NCBI RefSeq assembly: GCF_014842925.1
Contig: NZ_JACYXJ010000004.1
Span: 124,001 to 188,000, forward strand
From: Roseibium polysiphoniae
GTDB taxonomy: Bacteria > Pseudomonadota > Alphaproteobacteria > Rhizobiales > Stappiaceae
Reading direction: 5' to 3'
DNA length: 64,000 nt
The notes below the pieces were generated by a model. It did not search any database and was not told where the DNA came from. It saw only the letters and a program-made list of their open reading frames with translations. Shown piece after piece: positions 17,360 to 26,061 of this stretch. Position 1 is the stretch's first letter; each line of letters starts with the position of its first letter. A program made the position numbers and the translations under genes.

Positions 17360-18601
17360 ATGAACGATGAAATGTTTGATGCGCGCGAGCGGGTGACACC
17401 TGCTCAGCGCGAGGCGGAGCTTTTTGCCAGGTTGCCTGATTTTCTGGCTTTTTCTGCCTCCAATGCCCCCGGCTGGGCGCGGCATCTTGCTGGCCAGAAC
17501 TTAGCGGCTGTGACAGATCGAAACGCCCTGGCATCGCTTCCGGTCCTGCGCAAAACTGACCTTTTGCGGTTGCAAAAGGAAGAGCCGCCCTTCGGAGGGT
17601 TTTTGGCTGGCGACCTGACCGGCGTCGAGCGTGTGTTCATGTCTCCGGGTCCGATCTGGGAACCGCAGGCGGTAGGTGAGGATCCCTGGAACGGTGCGCG
17701 CGCTCTTTTTGCAGCGGGCTTCCAAAAGGGCGACTTAGTTTTCAATGCCTTCTCCTACCACCTTACGCCGGGCGGATTCATTCTTGATCATGGCGCGCGG
17801 GCTCTTGGCTGCACGGTCTTCCCGGCAGGTGTTGGCAACACGGACATGCAGATTGAAGCGATCGAGGTGCTCAAGCCCTCCGGTTTCATAGGCACACCGG
17901 ATTATCTCAAGGTGCTTCTTGACCGGGCCGCTGAGCAGGGGCGTGACGTTTCGTCGATCAAGAGAGCTCTTGTTTCCGGCGGCGCTCTCTTTCCCTCCCT
18001 GCGTGAGGAATACGAAGCGGCGGGCATTTCTGTCGGCCAATGCTACGCGACGGCAGATCTTGGTGTCATTGCCTACGAGAGTGAGGCGCGCGAAGGCATG
18101 ATCGTCAATGAGGACTACATTGTCGAAATCGTCCGTCCTGGCACTGGAGATCCTGTTCCGGAAGGAGAGGTCGGCGAGCTTGTGGTTACGTGTTTCAATC
18201 GGACTTACCCTCTGATCCGGTTCGGGACTGGAGACTTGTCGGCTGTGCTGCCCGGACAGTCTGCGTGTGGCCGGACCAACAGCCGTCTCGCGGGATGGAT
18301 GGGGCGCGCGGACCAGCGTACCAAGATCAAGGGCATGTTCGTGGATCCTGCCCAAGTTGCCGAAATTGTCGAGGCGTATGACGAGATCGAGAAAGCGCGC
18401 CTGACGGTCAAGCGCCTTGGCGAAAGCGACGACATGATGCTGTCGGTTGAAACGGCAGCCGCCGAAGACGAGAACCTGCGTGACAGACTAACGCATTCCC
18501 TGCGGGATGTGACCAAGCTCAGGGGTACGGTGTTGCTCGTAAACCCTGGTGCGCTGCCGAATGATGGCAAGGTTATCAGTGACGAACGGGACTATGGCTG
18601 A
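17360..18601 (+). CDS. Phenylacetate-CoA ligase-like AMP-binding protein with altered P-loop
   Basis: A 413-aa member of the PaaK branch of adenylate-forming enzymes. It has the PaaK-type middle (ALVSGGALFPSLREEYEAAG, CYATADLGVIAYESEAREGM), FNRTYPLIRFGTGDLSA, the GRADQRTKIKGMFVDPAQV segment and a C-terminal NDGKVISDE that supplies the catalytic lysine. However, the usual SSGTTGxPT phosphate loop is replaced by VFMSPGPIWEPQ, lacking the Gly/Thr/Ser pattern. It may use an unusual substrate or have lost adenylation. ATG 17360 is preferred to the long in-frame extension that runs back into livF. It is the last gene of the operon. Confidence 0.85.
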   Translation: MNDEMFDARERVTPAQREAELFARLPDFLAFSASNAPGWARHLAGQNLAAVTDRNALASLPVLRKTDLLRLQKEEPPFGGFLAGDLTGVERVFMSPGPIWEPQAVGEDPWNGARALFAAGFQKGDLVFNAFSYHLTPGGFILDHGARALGCTVFPAGVGNTDMQIEAIEVLKPSGFIGTPDYLKVLLDRAAEQGRDVSSIKRALVSGGALFPSLREEYEAAGISVGQCYATADLGVIAYESEAREGMIVNEDYIVEIVRPGTGDPVPEGEVGELVVTCFNRTYPLIRFGTGDLSAVLPGQSACGRTNSRLAGWMGRADQRTKIKGMFVDPAQVAEIVEAYDEIEKARLTVKRLGESDDMMLSVETAAAEDENLRDRLTHSLRDVTKLRGTVLLVNPGALPNDGKVISDERDYG

Positions 18602-18650
18602 GCGGTGCTCGATCTTCTTGATTTTGGGGGTTCGGATGGCTTCGCTTTAA

Positions 18651-18672
18651 TTTAGAATCATTATGATCTAAA
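18651..18672. promoter_or_regulatory. Putative Irr/Fur-family box upstream of hemH
   Basis: TTTAGA and its inverted copy TCTAAA bracket the inner palindrome ATCATTATGAT, about 100 nt before hemH. TTTAGAA-N-TTCTAAA-like sequences are the known iron control elements bound by Irr in Hyphomicrobiales, and hemH is an expected haem/iron target. The spacing is a little longer than the classical element, so Fur or another family member is also possible. Confidence 0.45.
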
Positions 18673-18769
18673 AGCTGAGCTGAAGCGTAAGGAATTATGC
18701 CGCATTGGCGAGAGCCACTTGCGCAGTCTATTGCTCCCACGAGACCAACAGAAATCCAGCGGAAATCTT

Positions 18770-19849
18770 ATGACCGTCCAACCGACTTCACCCGTTTCTG
18801 CAGATGTTGCAGCTGAGATGCGGAAGGTTCACCTTCCATCTGACCATCCTTCGGTCAAGACCGGTAAGATCGGTGTTCTTCTGGTCAATCTTGGAACCCC
18901 GGATGGCACCAGCTATTGGCCCATGCGGCGCTATTTGCGCGAATTTCTTTCAGACAAGCGGGTGATTGAGTGGCCGCGGGCGCTTTGGTATCCGATCCTT
19001 TACGGCATCGTCCTGATGACGCGTCCGGGCAAATCGGGCAAGGCCTACGAGGAAATCTGGAACCATGATCGCAACGAGTCGCCGCTTCGTACGATAACGC
19101 GGAGCCAGTCAGACAAGCTGTCTGAGATCATGGGTGATCAAGGAGGGCGTTTGTCGATTGACTGGGCTATGCGGTATGGCAATCCGTCGATCCGCTCGCG
19201 GCTCGAAGCGCTCAAGGCCGATGGTTGTGATCGAATCCTGATCTTTCCGCTCTACCCGCAGTACTCTGCCGCAACAACGGCAACGGTCAATGACGAGGTT
19301 TGCAAGGCGCTTTTGGACATGCGGTGGCAACCCGCGATCCGCACCGTGCCGCCCTACCATGATGACCCGGTCTACGTGAACGCGCTGGCAAAGTCCGTCG
19401 AGCAGCATTTAGCCGCTCTGGATTTCGAGCCTGATGTGGTGTTGACGTCCTACCACGGCATTCCGCAGTCCTATTTCAAAAAGGGTGACCCCTATCACTG
19501 CCATTGTCAGAAGACGACGCGGTTGATGCGAGACGTGCTTGGCTGGAGCAAAGACAAGCTGCAGGTGACTTTCCAGTCGCGTTTTGGACCCGAAGAATGG
19601 CTGCAGCCATACACCGACAAGACCGTCGAGAAGTTCGCCAAGGAGGGCGTCAAGAACATTGCCGTCATGAATCCTGGGTTTGTCGCAGATTGCCTTGAAA
19701 CGCTTGAAGAAATTGCCGGCGAGGCTGGGGAGATCTTTGAAGAAAATGGCGGAGAGAATTTTTCCCACATCCCTTGCCTGAACGACAGCGGCCTTGGGAT
19801 CGAGGTTCTTGAGCATATCGTTCGCCAGGAACTGGGCGGCTGGATCTGA
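18770..19849 (+). CDS. hemH: Ferrochelatase
   Basis: This enzyme inserts ferrous iron into protoporphyrin IX, the last step of haem synthesis. The 359-aa protein begins its domain with GKIGVLLVNLGTPDGTSYWPMRRYL, contains LIFPLYPQYSAATTATVND, the catalytic-region LTSYHGIPQSYFKKGDPYHCHC and the C-terminal TFQSRFGPEEWLQPYTDKT and MNPGFVADCLETLEEI, all hallmark stretches. A longer frame starts at TTG 18719, but ATG 18770 gives the usual length. A putative Irr-type box lies upstream and a strong terminator follows, so it is probably monocistronic. Confidence 0.97.
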   Translation: MTVQPTSPVSADVAAEMRKVHLPSDHPSVKTGKIGVLLVNLGTPDGTSYWPMRRYLREFLSDKRVIEWPRALWYPILYGIVLMTRPGKSGKAYEEIWNHDRNESPLRTITRSQSDKLSEIMGDQGGRLSIDWAMRYGNPSIRSRLEALKADGCDRILIFPLYPQYSAATTATVNDEVCKALLDMRWQPAIRTVPPYHDDPVYVNALAKSVEQHLAALDFEPDVVLTSYHGIPQSYFKKGDPYHCHCQKTTRLMRDVLGWSKDKLQVTFQSRFGPEEWLQPYTDKTVEKFAKEGVKNIAVMNPGFVADCLETLEEIAGEAGEIFEENGGENFSHIPCLNDSGLGIEVLEHIVRQELGGWI

Positions 19850-19877
19850 TCAGATCTGGCCACAACTACATCCGTCT

Positions 19878-19903
19878 AGGGGAGCCAAGTGCTCCCCTTT
19901 TTT
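19878..19903 (+). terminator. Rho-independent terminator of hemH
   Basis: AGGGGAGC, loop CAAGT, GCTCCCCT followed by TTTTT: an 8-bp perfect stem with a T-run, 28 nt after the hemH stop codon. Confidence 0.9.
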
Positions 19904-19992
19904 GTGTCTCACCGTATCTTGCGGGGTGGCCTCGACTGAGAAACAAACGCATACTCGGAGAAAGTCCCAAGCCTCGCACTTTGGAGCGCTAA

Positions 19993-20988
19993 ATGCCTCA
20001 GGAATTCTTCGGTTTCGATATCGTTTTGCTCGTGGTTCTGGTTCTCGTCATTCTGGTCATTTTCGCCGGCGTGAAGACGATCCCGCAGGGCTTCAATTAT
20101 ACCATCGAGCGTTTCGGCAAATATCGGCGCACACTTTCGCCCGGCTTGAACTTCATTGTCCCGTTCATTGACCGCGTTGGGCACAAGCTGAACATGATGG
20201 AGCAGGTGCTCGACGTCCCTTCCCAGGAAGTCATCACCCGAGACAACGCCACCGTGACGGCGGATGGTGTGACCTTTTATCAGGTGCTCGATGCAGCACG
20301 TGCTGCCTATGAGGTCCTGGGGCTGCAGAACGCGATCCTGAACCTGACCATGACCAATATCCGGTCTGTCATGGGGTCGATGGATTTGGACCAACTGCTT
20401 TCAAACCGCGATGAAATCAATGCCCGACTGCTGAATGTCGTCGATGCGGCTGCGGAGCCATGGGGCATCAAGATCACACGTATTGAAATCAAGGACATCA
20501 ATCCGCCGCGGGATCTTGTTGAGGCGATGGGCCGCCAGATGAAGGCCGAGCGCGAAAAACGGGCTTCGATTCTGGAGGCGGAAGGCAAGCGCCAGTCCGA
20601 AATTCTCAAGGCTGAGGGTGAGAAACAGTCGCTGATCCTGCAGGCCGAGGGGCGCCGTGAATCTGCGTTTCGGGATTCGGAGGCGCGCGAGCGTGAAGCT
20701 GAGGCCGAAGCCAAGGCAACCAGCATGGTGAGCAAGGCCATCGCGGATGGCGATGTGCAGGCGATCAACTACTTCGTTGCAAACAAATATGTCGAGGCAT
20801 TCCGGGAACTTGCGACCTCCCGAAATCAGAAGACGCTGATCCTGCCCATGGAGTCGACGTCTCTTCTCGGCGCGCTTTCCGGCATCGGGGAAATCGCAAA
20901 AGAGGCGTTTGGCAACACTGACGGCAAAGCCGCGCGTGGCTCCGGCAGAGTTCCGGATGCCGGTACAGGCGAGGGAGCCGACAGTTGA
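19993..20988 (+). CDS. SPFH/Band 7 membrane protein, QmcA/paraslipin-like
   Basis: A 331-aa membrane-anchored scaffold protein. Residues 8-27 form a single hydrophobic anchor ([20 protein letters not shown]), followed by the SPFH domain ([39 protein letters not shown]) and a charged Glu/Ala/Arg helix from about 190 to 245 ([20 protein letters not shown]) that drives oligomerisation. It overlaps the NfeD-like gene by 4 nt, the classic stomatin-NfeD pairing thought to organise membrane microdomains and protein quality control. The start ATG follows GGAGCGCTAA. Confidence 0.93.
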   Translation: MPQEFFGFDIVLLVVLVLVILVIFAGVKTIPQGFNYTIERFGKYRRTLSPGLNFIVPFIDRVGHKLNMMEQVLDVPSQEVITRDNATVTADGVTFYQVLDAARAAYEVLGLQNAILNLTMTNIRSVMGSMDLDQLLSNRDEINARLLNVVDAAAEPWGIKITRIEIKDINPPRDLVEAMGRQMKAEREKRASILEAEGKRQSEILKAEGEKQSLILQAEGRRESAFRDSEAREREAEAEAKATSMVSKAIADGDVQAINYFVANKYVEAFRELATSRNQKTLILPMESTSLLGALSGIGEIAKEAFGNTDGKAARGSGRVPDAGTGEGADS

Positions 20989-21455
20989 GCATTGTTGAAC
21001 GGCTGATTGCCGAGCTTGGCCCGTGGAGCTGGTGGATCCTTGGCTTGCTCTTGCTGGGGCTCGAGATCCTTGCTCCAGGAACCATCTTCTTGTGGTTTGG
21101 CGTTTCTGCGATTTTGGTGGGAACACTGGCGTTGTTCGTCGACCTGAGCTGGCAGACCGCGCTGGTGATCTTTTTGATCTTGTCGTTCGTCAGTTTGATT
21201 ATCGGTCGACGATTGATGGCCAAGCTTTCTTCGGAGGCGGGTGATCCAGGTCTCAACCGCCGCGGAAGCCGCTATATCGGCCGTGTTTTCGTGCTGGAAA
21301 CACCGCTTTCGCAAGGGGCTGGCAAGCTATCTGTCGATGACACGGTTTGGCGCATCACCGGCCCGGACCTTTCAGCTGGAACCAAGATTCGTGTCACCGA
21401 GATCGATGGCGCACGGCTTGTGGTTGAAGCTGCAGACGAGACGGCTGAGGCTTAG
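20985..21455 (+). CDS. NfeD family membrane protein
   Basis: A 156-aa short-form NfeD protein: hydrophobic segments around residues 10-70 ([25 protein letters not shown] and a following pair) and a C-terminal OB-fold-like domain (about 90-150; [33 protein letters not shown]). It lacks the long N-terminal protease domain of full-length NfeD. The TTG start overlaps the stop codon of the SPFH gene, so the two are translationally coupled and probably act as one complex. Confidence 0.92.
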   Translation: MSIVERLIAELGPWSWWILGLLLLGLEILAPGTIFLWFGVSAILVGTLALFVDLSWQTALVIFLILSFVSLIIGRRLMAKLSSEAGDPGLNRRGSRYIGRVFVLETPLSQGAGKLSVDDTVWRITGPDLSAGTKIRVTEIDGARLVVEAADETAEA

Positions 21456-21483
21456 GCTTTGCAAGGCGGCAATTGGCTCGTCG

Positions 21484-22338
21484 TCAGAGCTTGTGGCCGG
21501 GGGGCACCGGCGGCGCTTCAGCTTTCAGGAGAATGCCGATCCGCCTGTTTGCTGCCAGATAAGGGTCATTCGGGAACATCGGCTCAGTATCTGCCTTGCC
21601 GATGACACCAAAGAACTGATCGTCGGGTACGCCATACTCATTCAGGATCTGCCGGGCGACATTCGCGCGCTCGGTCGACAGGTCCCAGCCTGTATAGGAC
21701 GGGTCAGGTGACTGGCGGCCAGCGGTTGTGTGACCTGTGATCTCGATACGGTTCGGCATCTGGGACAGGACGGGAGCCATTTTGGCCAAGAGCCGTCGTG
21801 TCGTCTCATACGGATACTTCGAACCTTCCCGGAACATGGATCGACCGTCCTGATCGATCAAGAGGATGTTCAAGCCTTCTTCCGACTCTTCCAGAATGAT
21901 GTTGCTGGAAATCTCGGTGATTTCTGGCATCTCCTGCCAGGCTTGGCGCAAAGAAGCGGCTGCCGTCGCAAACTGACGTGGCTTCTCGATCTCGGCTTCG
22001 GTGGTGTCGTGCGTGTTTGCCTCGGGACCCTGCTTGCTACGACTGTCGTGGCGAACCTGAGAAAAATCGGAATCGGCCTCCTGAGGAACCTGCGTGATGT
22101 CCTTCATGTATTGACGGATCGGGATGCCCTCGACCTCAATGATGCCAGTGCGCTTGGAGGTGTCTTTCACACCGAATGCTTCGCGCATTGAGCCTGCCAC
22201 CACCTGGAGCTTTTCCTTGTCCTGAATGGAAAAGGAAATGATCAGAACGAAGAAACACACAAGCAGAGACATAAGGTCGGCGAAGGTCACCAGCCAATCA
22301 GGTGCACCGCCGCCGCCTTGCTGCTTCTTTCTCGCCAT
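21484..22338 (-). CDS. Flagellar motor stator protein MotB/PomB-like
   Basis: A 284-aa stator subunit with one membrane span and a peptidoglycan-binding periplasmic part. The N-terminus APDWLVTFADLMSLLVCFFVLI carries the conserved ion-binding Asp in the span. A polar linker of roughly 100 residues follows, then the OmpA-like domain (about 180-270; NRIEITGHTT, LSTERANVARQILNEYGV, ANRRIGILL). The start has AAAGGACG upstream. It lies 29 nt after the MotA-like gene and converges on nfeD. No other flagellar genes are visible, so these stators may sit apart from the main flagellar cluster. Confidence 0.9.
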   Translation of the reverse strand: MARKKQQGGGGAPDWLVTFADLMSLLVCFFVLIISFSIQDKEKLQVVAGSMREAFGVKDTSKRTGIIEVEGIPIRQYMKDITQVPQEADSDFSQVRHDSRSKQGPEANTHDTTEAEIEKPRQFATAAASLRQAWQEMPEITEISSNIILEESEEGLNILLIDQDGRSMFREGSKYPYETTRRLLAKMAPVLSQMPNRIEITGHTTAGRQSPDPSYTGWDLSTERANVARQILNEYGVPDDQFFGVIGKADTEPMFPNDPYLAANRRIGILLKAEAPPVPPGHKL

Positions 22339-22367
22339 TGAGTGCGTCCTTTACCGTTTAGCGCGAG

Positions 22368-23135
22368 TTAGGCAGCGTCAGCCATTTCGGCGCGTGCCTT
22401 ATCCGGCAGGTAGGCGATCAACATCTCCTTGATCAGCGCCGGGCTCTTGGATTCGCGGATCTGAAGCACGCCATCAATGATGAGGGTCTGGTTCACTTCG
22501 TCGACATCGAACTTTGCGTCGAGTTTCTCGACGAGGGGCAGACAGATGATGTTTGAAATAAGGGCGCCGTAGAGTGTGGTCAGCAGCGCAACGGCCATAG
22601 AGGGACCGATGGCAGCGGGGTCGTCCATGTTGGCAAGCATCTGCACCAGACCCACCAGGGTCCCGATCATTCCAAATGCAGGCGCGGAATCTCCGAGTGC
22701 CTTGAACACCCGTTTGCCCTCGGAAAGTCGCGTGAGCTGAAGGTCACGTTCGCGTTCCATGGATTCCTTGATGAATTCGAGCTCGTAGCCATCGGCGATG
22801 TATTGGACGCCCTTTGCCAGCACCGGATCGGACACATCCACGTTTTCCAGACCAAGCGGACCGGACTTGCGGACGATTTCACCCAGGTTCGTGATCTCCG
22901 AGATCAGATCCCGCGGGCTGGCGCTTTTGCCCGCGAGGGCGACCTTGATGCCTGTTCCGAAGGCGCTGCCGATGTCAGAAAGCTGAAAACGGATCAGCGT
23001 CGCGAGCAAGCCGCCGCCGATCACGATGAGCATTGAGGGCACATCGACGAACTGGCCGAAGCTTCCGCCCAGGAAAATCGCGGTCACAACGATGCCGAAG
23101 GCACCAATAATCCCGACTAGCGTCGCCAGATCCAT
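22368..23135 (-). CDS. Flagellar motor stator protein MotA/PomA-like
   Basis: A 255-aa four-span stator protein of the MotA/TolQ/ExbB superfamily, closer to the PomA subgroup. Visible are the N-terminal pair of spans (LVGIIGAFGIVVTAIFLGGS, SMLIVIGGGLLATLIRF), the charged cytoplasmic domain and the C-terminal spans with GDSAPAFGMIGTLVGLVQML and AVALLTTLYGALISNIICLPLV, where the Pro residues that couple ion flow lie. ATG 23135 is preferred to TTG 23147. It is co-transcribed with motB. Confidence 0.9.
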   Translation of the reverse strand: MDLATLVGIIGAFGIVVTAIFLGGSFGQFVDVPSMLIVIGGGLLATLIRFQLSDIGSAFGTGIKVALAGKSASPRDLISEITNLGEIVRKSGPLGLENVDVSDPVLAKGVQYIADGYELEFIKESMERERDLQLTRLSEGKRVFKALGDSAPAFGMIGTLVGLVQMLANMDDPAAIGPSMAVALLTTLYGALISNIICLPLVEKLDAKFDVDEVNQTLIIDGVLQIRESKSPALIKEMLIAYLPDKARAEMADAA

Positions 23136-23276
23136 TACGCACACCAAAACTACAGGCTCGAGAGCCGTTACAATTTGATGTTCATTCTAAGGTCAGCAAG
23201 GCTAATCAATTCCTAACCGCAGCAATCTAAGTGCGTCCCGCGGGGGCGAATTGAAGCAACTTTTGTGAAATGCCCG

Positions 23277-24293
23277 CTATGCGGCGCCAATGCGCAACAG
23301 GTCATGCAGGTGAATGATACCAACTGGACGATTGTCCTCGACAACGAACACGGTTGTGATCTCGGAGGCGTTGATCATCTCGAGCACAGAGCCGGAGAGC
23401 GTTGACGGCTCGATGGTCTTTGGGCCTTTGGTCATGATTTCCTCGACCGGTTTGTCCAGGAAATCCGTGCTGATATGACGTCGAAGATCGCCATCCGTAA
23501 TGATGCCGATGAGGCGGTGCAGGTCATCAGTAACACCCAGGACGCCAAAACCCTTCTGCGACATGAGAACGATCGCGTCGCGCATTGGCAGACCGATAGG
23601 GGCGAGCGGAACAGCATCACCGCTATGCATGATGTCTCTTGCTGTTTTCAGGCTGGCGCCCAGGCGGCCTCCTGGGTGGAAGGTCCGGAAGTCCTGAGCG
23701 GTGAACCCGCGGTTTTCCAGAAGAGCGATTGCCAGCGCATCGCCAGTTGCCATTTGAACGAGGGCTGAACTCGTCGGAGCGAGACCATGAGGACAGGCTT
23801 CTGTTACCGCTGGCATCTTCAGAACAATGTCGGCGGCTTTGCCAAGCGTGCTGTTCTCTCGCGATGTAATGGCAAGCAACGGCACCTTGAAACGACGTGT
23901 GAAGGCAACGATGCTTGCAAGTTCCTGTGTTTCGCCAGACCAGGAGAGGGCGATCACGACATCGTCACGTGTCACCATGCCCAGGTCGCCATGGCTTGCC
24001 TCGGCCGCGTGCACGAAGAACGCAGGAGTACCGGTCGAGGCAAGCGTGGCGGCGAGTTTGACGCCGATGTGGCCGCTCTTGCCGATGCCGGAGACAATAA
24101 CGCGGCCAGGAATTTTTGAAATCAGCTCTGCCGCTTCCACGAATGATGCGGAAAGACCATTCTGCAAGGCGGCGCGCAATGCGCTCAGACCAGCAATTTC
24201 GGTTTCAAGCGTGCGTTCTGCCGTTGCAAGGAAACTTGGTGTCTCTGATTGCGAGGCGGTCACGGCTGCTGAATCCTTGGAGAGGTCTGGCAT
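23277..24293 (-). CDS. kdsD: Arabinose-5-phosphate isomerase, KpsF/GutQ family
   Basis: This enzyme converts ribulose 5-phosphate to arabinose 5-phosphate, the first committed step to KDO for lipopolysaccharide or capsule. The 338-aa protein has an N-terminal SIS sugar-isomerase domain (GRVIVSGIGKSGHIGVKLAATLASTGTPAFF, HAAEASHGDLGMVTRDD, ALSWSGETQELASIV) and two CBS domains at the C-terminus (DAIVLMSQKGFGVLGVTDD, VEEIMTKGPKTIEPSTLSGSVLEMI). It is transcribed away from an outer-membrane protein gene; the 200-nt divergent region between them must hold both promoters. Confidence 0.93.
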   Translation of the reverse strand: MPDLSKDSAAVTASQSETPSFLATAERTLETEIAGLSALRAALQNGLSASFVEAAELISKIPGRVIVSGIGKSGHIGVKLAATLASTGTPAFFVHAAEASHGDLGMVTRDDVVIALSWSGETQELASIVAFTRRFKVPLLAITSRENSTLGKAADIVLKMPAVTEACPHGLAPTSSALVQMATGDALAIALLENRGFTAQDFRTFHPGGRLGASLKTARDIMHSGDAVPLAPIGLPMRDAIVLMSQKGFGVLGVTDDLHRLIGIITDGDLRRHISTDFLDKPVEEIMTKGPKTIEPSTLSGSVLEMINASEITTVFVVEDNRPVGIIHLHDLLRIGAA

Positions 24294-24494
24294 TGGGTAT
24301 CCTTGCTCTTTTACTTGCCCCGAAGGATCGTGTCTAAGCTAGGTTTGATAGAGGTGCAAGTTGAGGGGCGCACCTCATCTGCGGCACCGAGCGATTTTCC
24401 GCGACCGTCCTCAATTTGCGAAAATCAACAAACAATTAACCATGATTGGGCACTTTGGCGGTACGTGCCATCAGCCCTTTCAAACCGGTTATAA

Positions 24495-25958
24495 ATGCGA
24501 CGCCTTCCGCTCATTTTTGTCAGCTTGCTCATGATCTCAAGTGGTCTGACCAACGCCCAGGATCTTGGAGCGGATCTGCGTGGAGGGCTGTCTGCTGACG
24601 ATAGCGGCAATTCGGATGACCAGGACGGCGTTGATGAGGCGGCAACAGACGCTTCCGACCCGGGTGTCTTCGCGCTTCGTGGTTCTTCCAATGACGCGAC
24701 AGCAGAGGATGGATCGACGGGTCTCAGTGGCGCTGGCCGGGTTTCGCCGGCCCGGCCTTTTGCTGACCGACTGGCAGCGGTTAGCCGACTGCAATCTACC
24801 GGAGGACCGTCGCCAATCGATAGCGTGTTCGGCGGTGACACGAGCTTCGATCAAGCCGAAGGCATTCGCCTGGGAACTTTCACGATTTTGCCAGAGGTCA
24901 CGATCACTGGCGGCTGGACCGATAATACCTCTCAGACAGCTTCGGGAAGCTCGGGTAAGCAATACACGATTGCCCCCAACATAACGGCATCCTCTGGCTG
25001 GTCGCGCCATCAGTTGGACCTAGCCCTACGAGGCAGCTATATCAGCTACCCGGATGCTTCTGATGACGACGACCCCAACTTGACCGCGTCGGCGGCCCTT
25101 CGGCTGGATCTAAACAGCCGGACCACCGTCAACGGCACTGCGTCATATACCTATTCACGGGAAGACGCTTCGAGCGCTGAAAGCTCCGGAGACAGCGATG
25201 ACATCCATCAGCTTTCGGCAGGTCTCGGCGTCACACGGGACGCTGGCCTGCTGGCTGTGACCTTGCGTGGGGCGCTCGACCGAAATGTTTACACCGCGGA
25301 TGACGATGGCAGCACCTCGAGTGGGCGCGATAACTCGCTCTATTCTGCCAATTTGCGACTGGACGCAAACACCGGTGCGTCGCTTTCGCCATTTGTTGAA
25401 GGTTCTCTCCTGGTCCGCCGGTATGATCGAAGCTGCAGCGATTCCATTTGCGAGAAGCGGAATGCAAATGGCTATCAGCTCCGTGGCGGCGTGAACATTG
25501 CATCAGGGCCAAAACTGTCAGGAGAGATTGGTGCCGGGTGGCGAATTGAAGATCTTGATGACGCGCGTCTGGACAGCCTCTCTGGGATGGTCGTGGATGC
25601 GTCGCTTGTGTGGTCGCCGTCACGTCTGACGACCGTGACCGGCGGTCTTGGAACGAGCTTCGAAGCGACGGACATCGACGGTGCGTCCGGCTCGATCATC
25701 TACTCCGGCGACCTGCGGGTCGCCCATGAGTTCAGCGATCGTATCGTTGGAGAAGCGGGTGCGGGGTACAATTACCGAACCTATCAGGGCGCCTCTATCG
25801 AAGAGCAGACATTCACAGGTCTGGTCGGGATGACGTTTGCCCTGACGCAGAACATCGCTCTTCGAACTGAGTACAACTATCAGAAATTCACCAGCTCGAG
25901 CGAGGGGGGCGATTATGACCAGAACACGATTCAGGCTGGTGTCCGGTTCCGTCATTGA
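24495..25958 (+). CDS. Outer-membrane beta-barrel protein (BBP2-like)
   Basis: A 487-aa secreted protein. A signal peptide covers residues 1 to about 21 (MRRLPLIFVSLLMISSGLTNA), followed by an acidic, low-complexity stretch (about 22-110) rich in Asp, Ser and Gly, then a barrel-like region of alternating aromatic/polar strands beginning at LGTFTILPEVTITGGWTDNT and ending with the outer-membrane signature ...IQAGVRFRH, whose last strand ends in an aromatic-rich RFRH. The pattern matches the outer-membrane beta-barrel family often tied to exopolysaccharide export, but no such genes are adjacent. Function is inferred only from fold. No obvious ribosome binding site precedes the ATG. Confidence 0.75.
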   Translation: MRRLPLIFVSLLMISSGLTNAQDLGADLRGGLSADDSGNSDDQDGVDEAATDASDPGVFALRGSSNDATAEDGSTGLSGAGRVSPARPFADRLAAVSRLQSTGGPSPIDSVFGGDTSFDQAEGIRLGTFTILPEVTITGGWTDNTSQTASGSSGKQYTIAPNITASSGWSRHQLDLALRGSYISYPDASDDDDPNLTASAALRLDLNSRTTVNGTASYTYSREDASSAESSGDSDDIHQLSAGLGVTRDAGLLAVTLRGALDRNVYTADDDGSTSSGRDNSLYSANLRLDANTGASLSPFVEGSLLVRRYDRSCSDSICEKRNANGYQLRGGVNIASGPKLSGEIGAGWRIEDLDDARLDSLSGMVVDASLVWSPSRLTTVTGGLGTSFEATDIDGASGSIIYSGDLRVAHEFSDRIVGEAGAGYNYRTYQGASIEEQTFTGLVGMTFALTQNIALRTEYNYQKFTSSSEGGDYDQNTIQAGVRFRH

Positions 25959-26061
25959 GAGTGTGAAACCGGCTGAACGACATGATTCTGCCGCGAGGCG
26001 GTGCCAGCATCTCGCAAGTCGAGCAGCTGGTTTTGAAACAGGAAGGCACTGGGAGGCCTCT

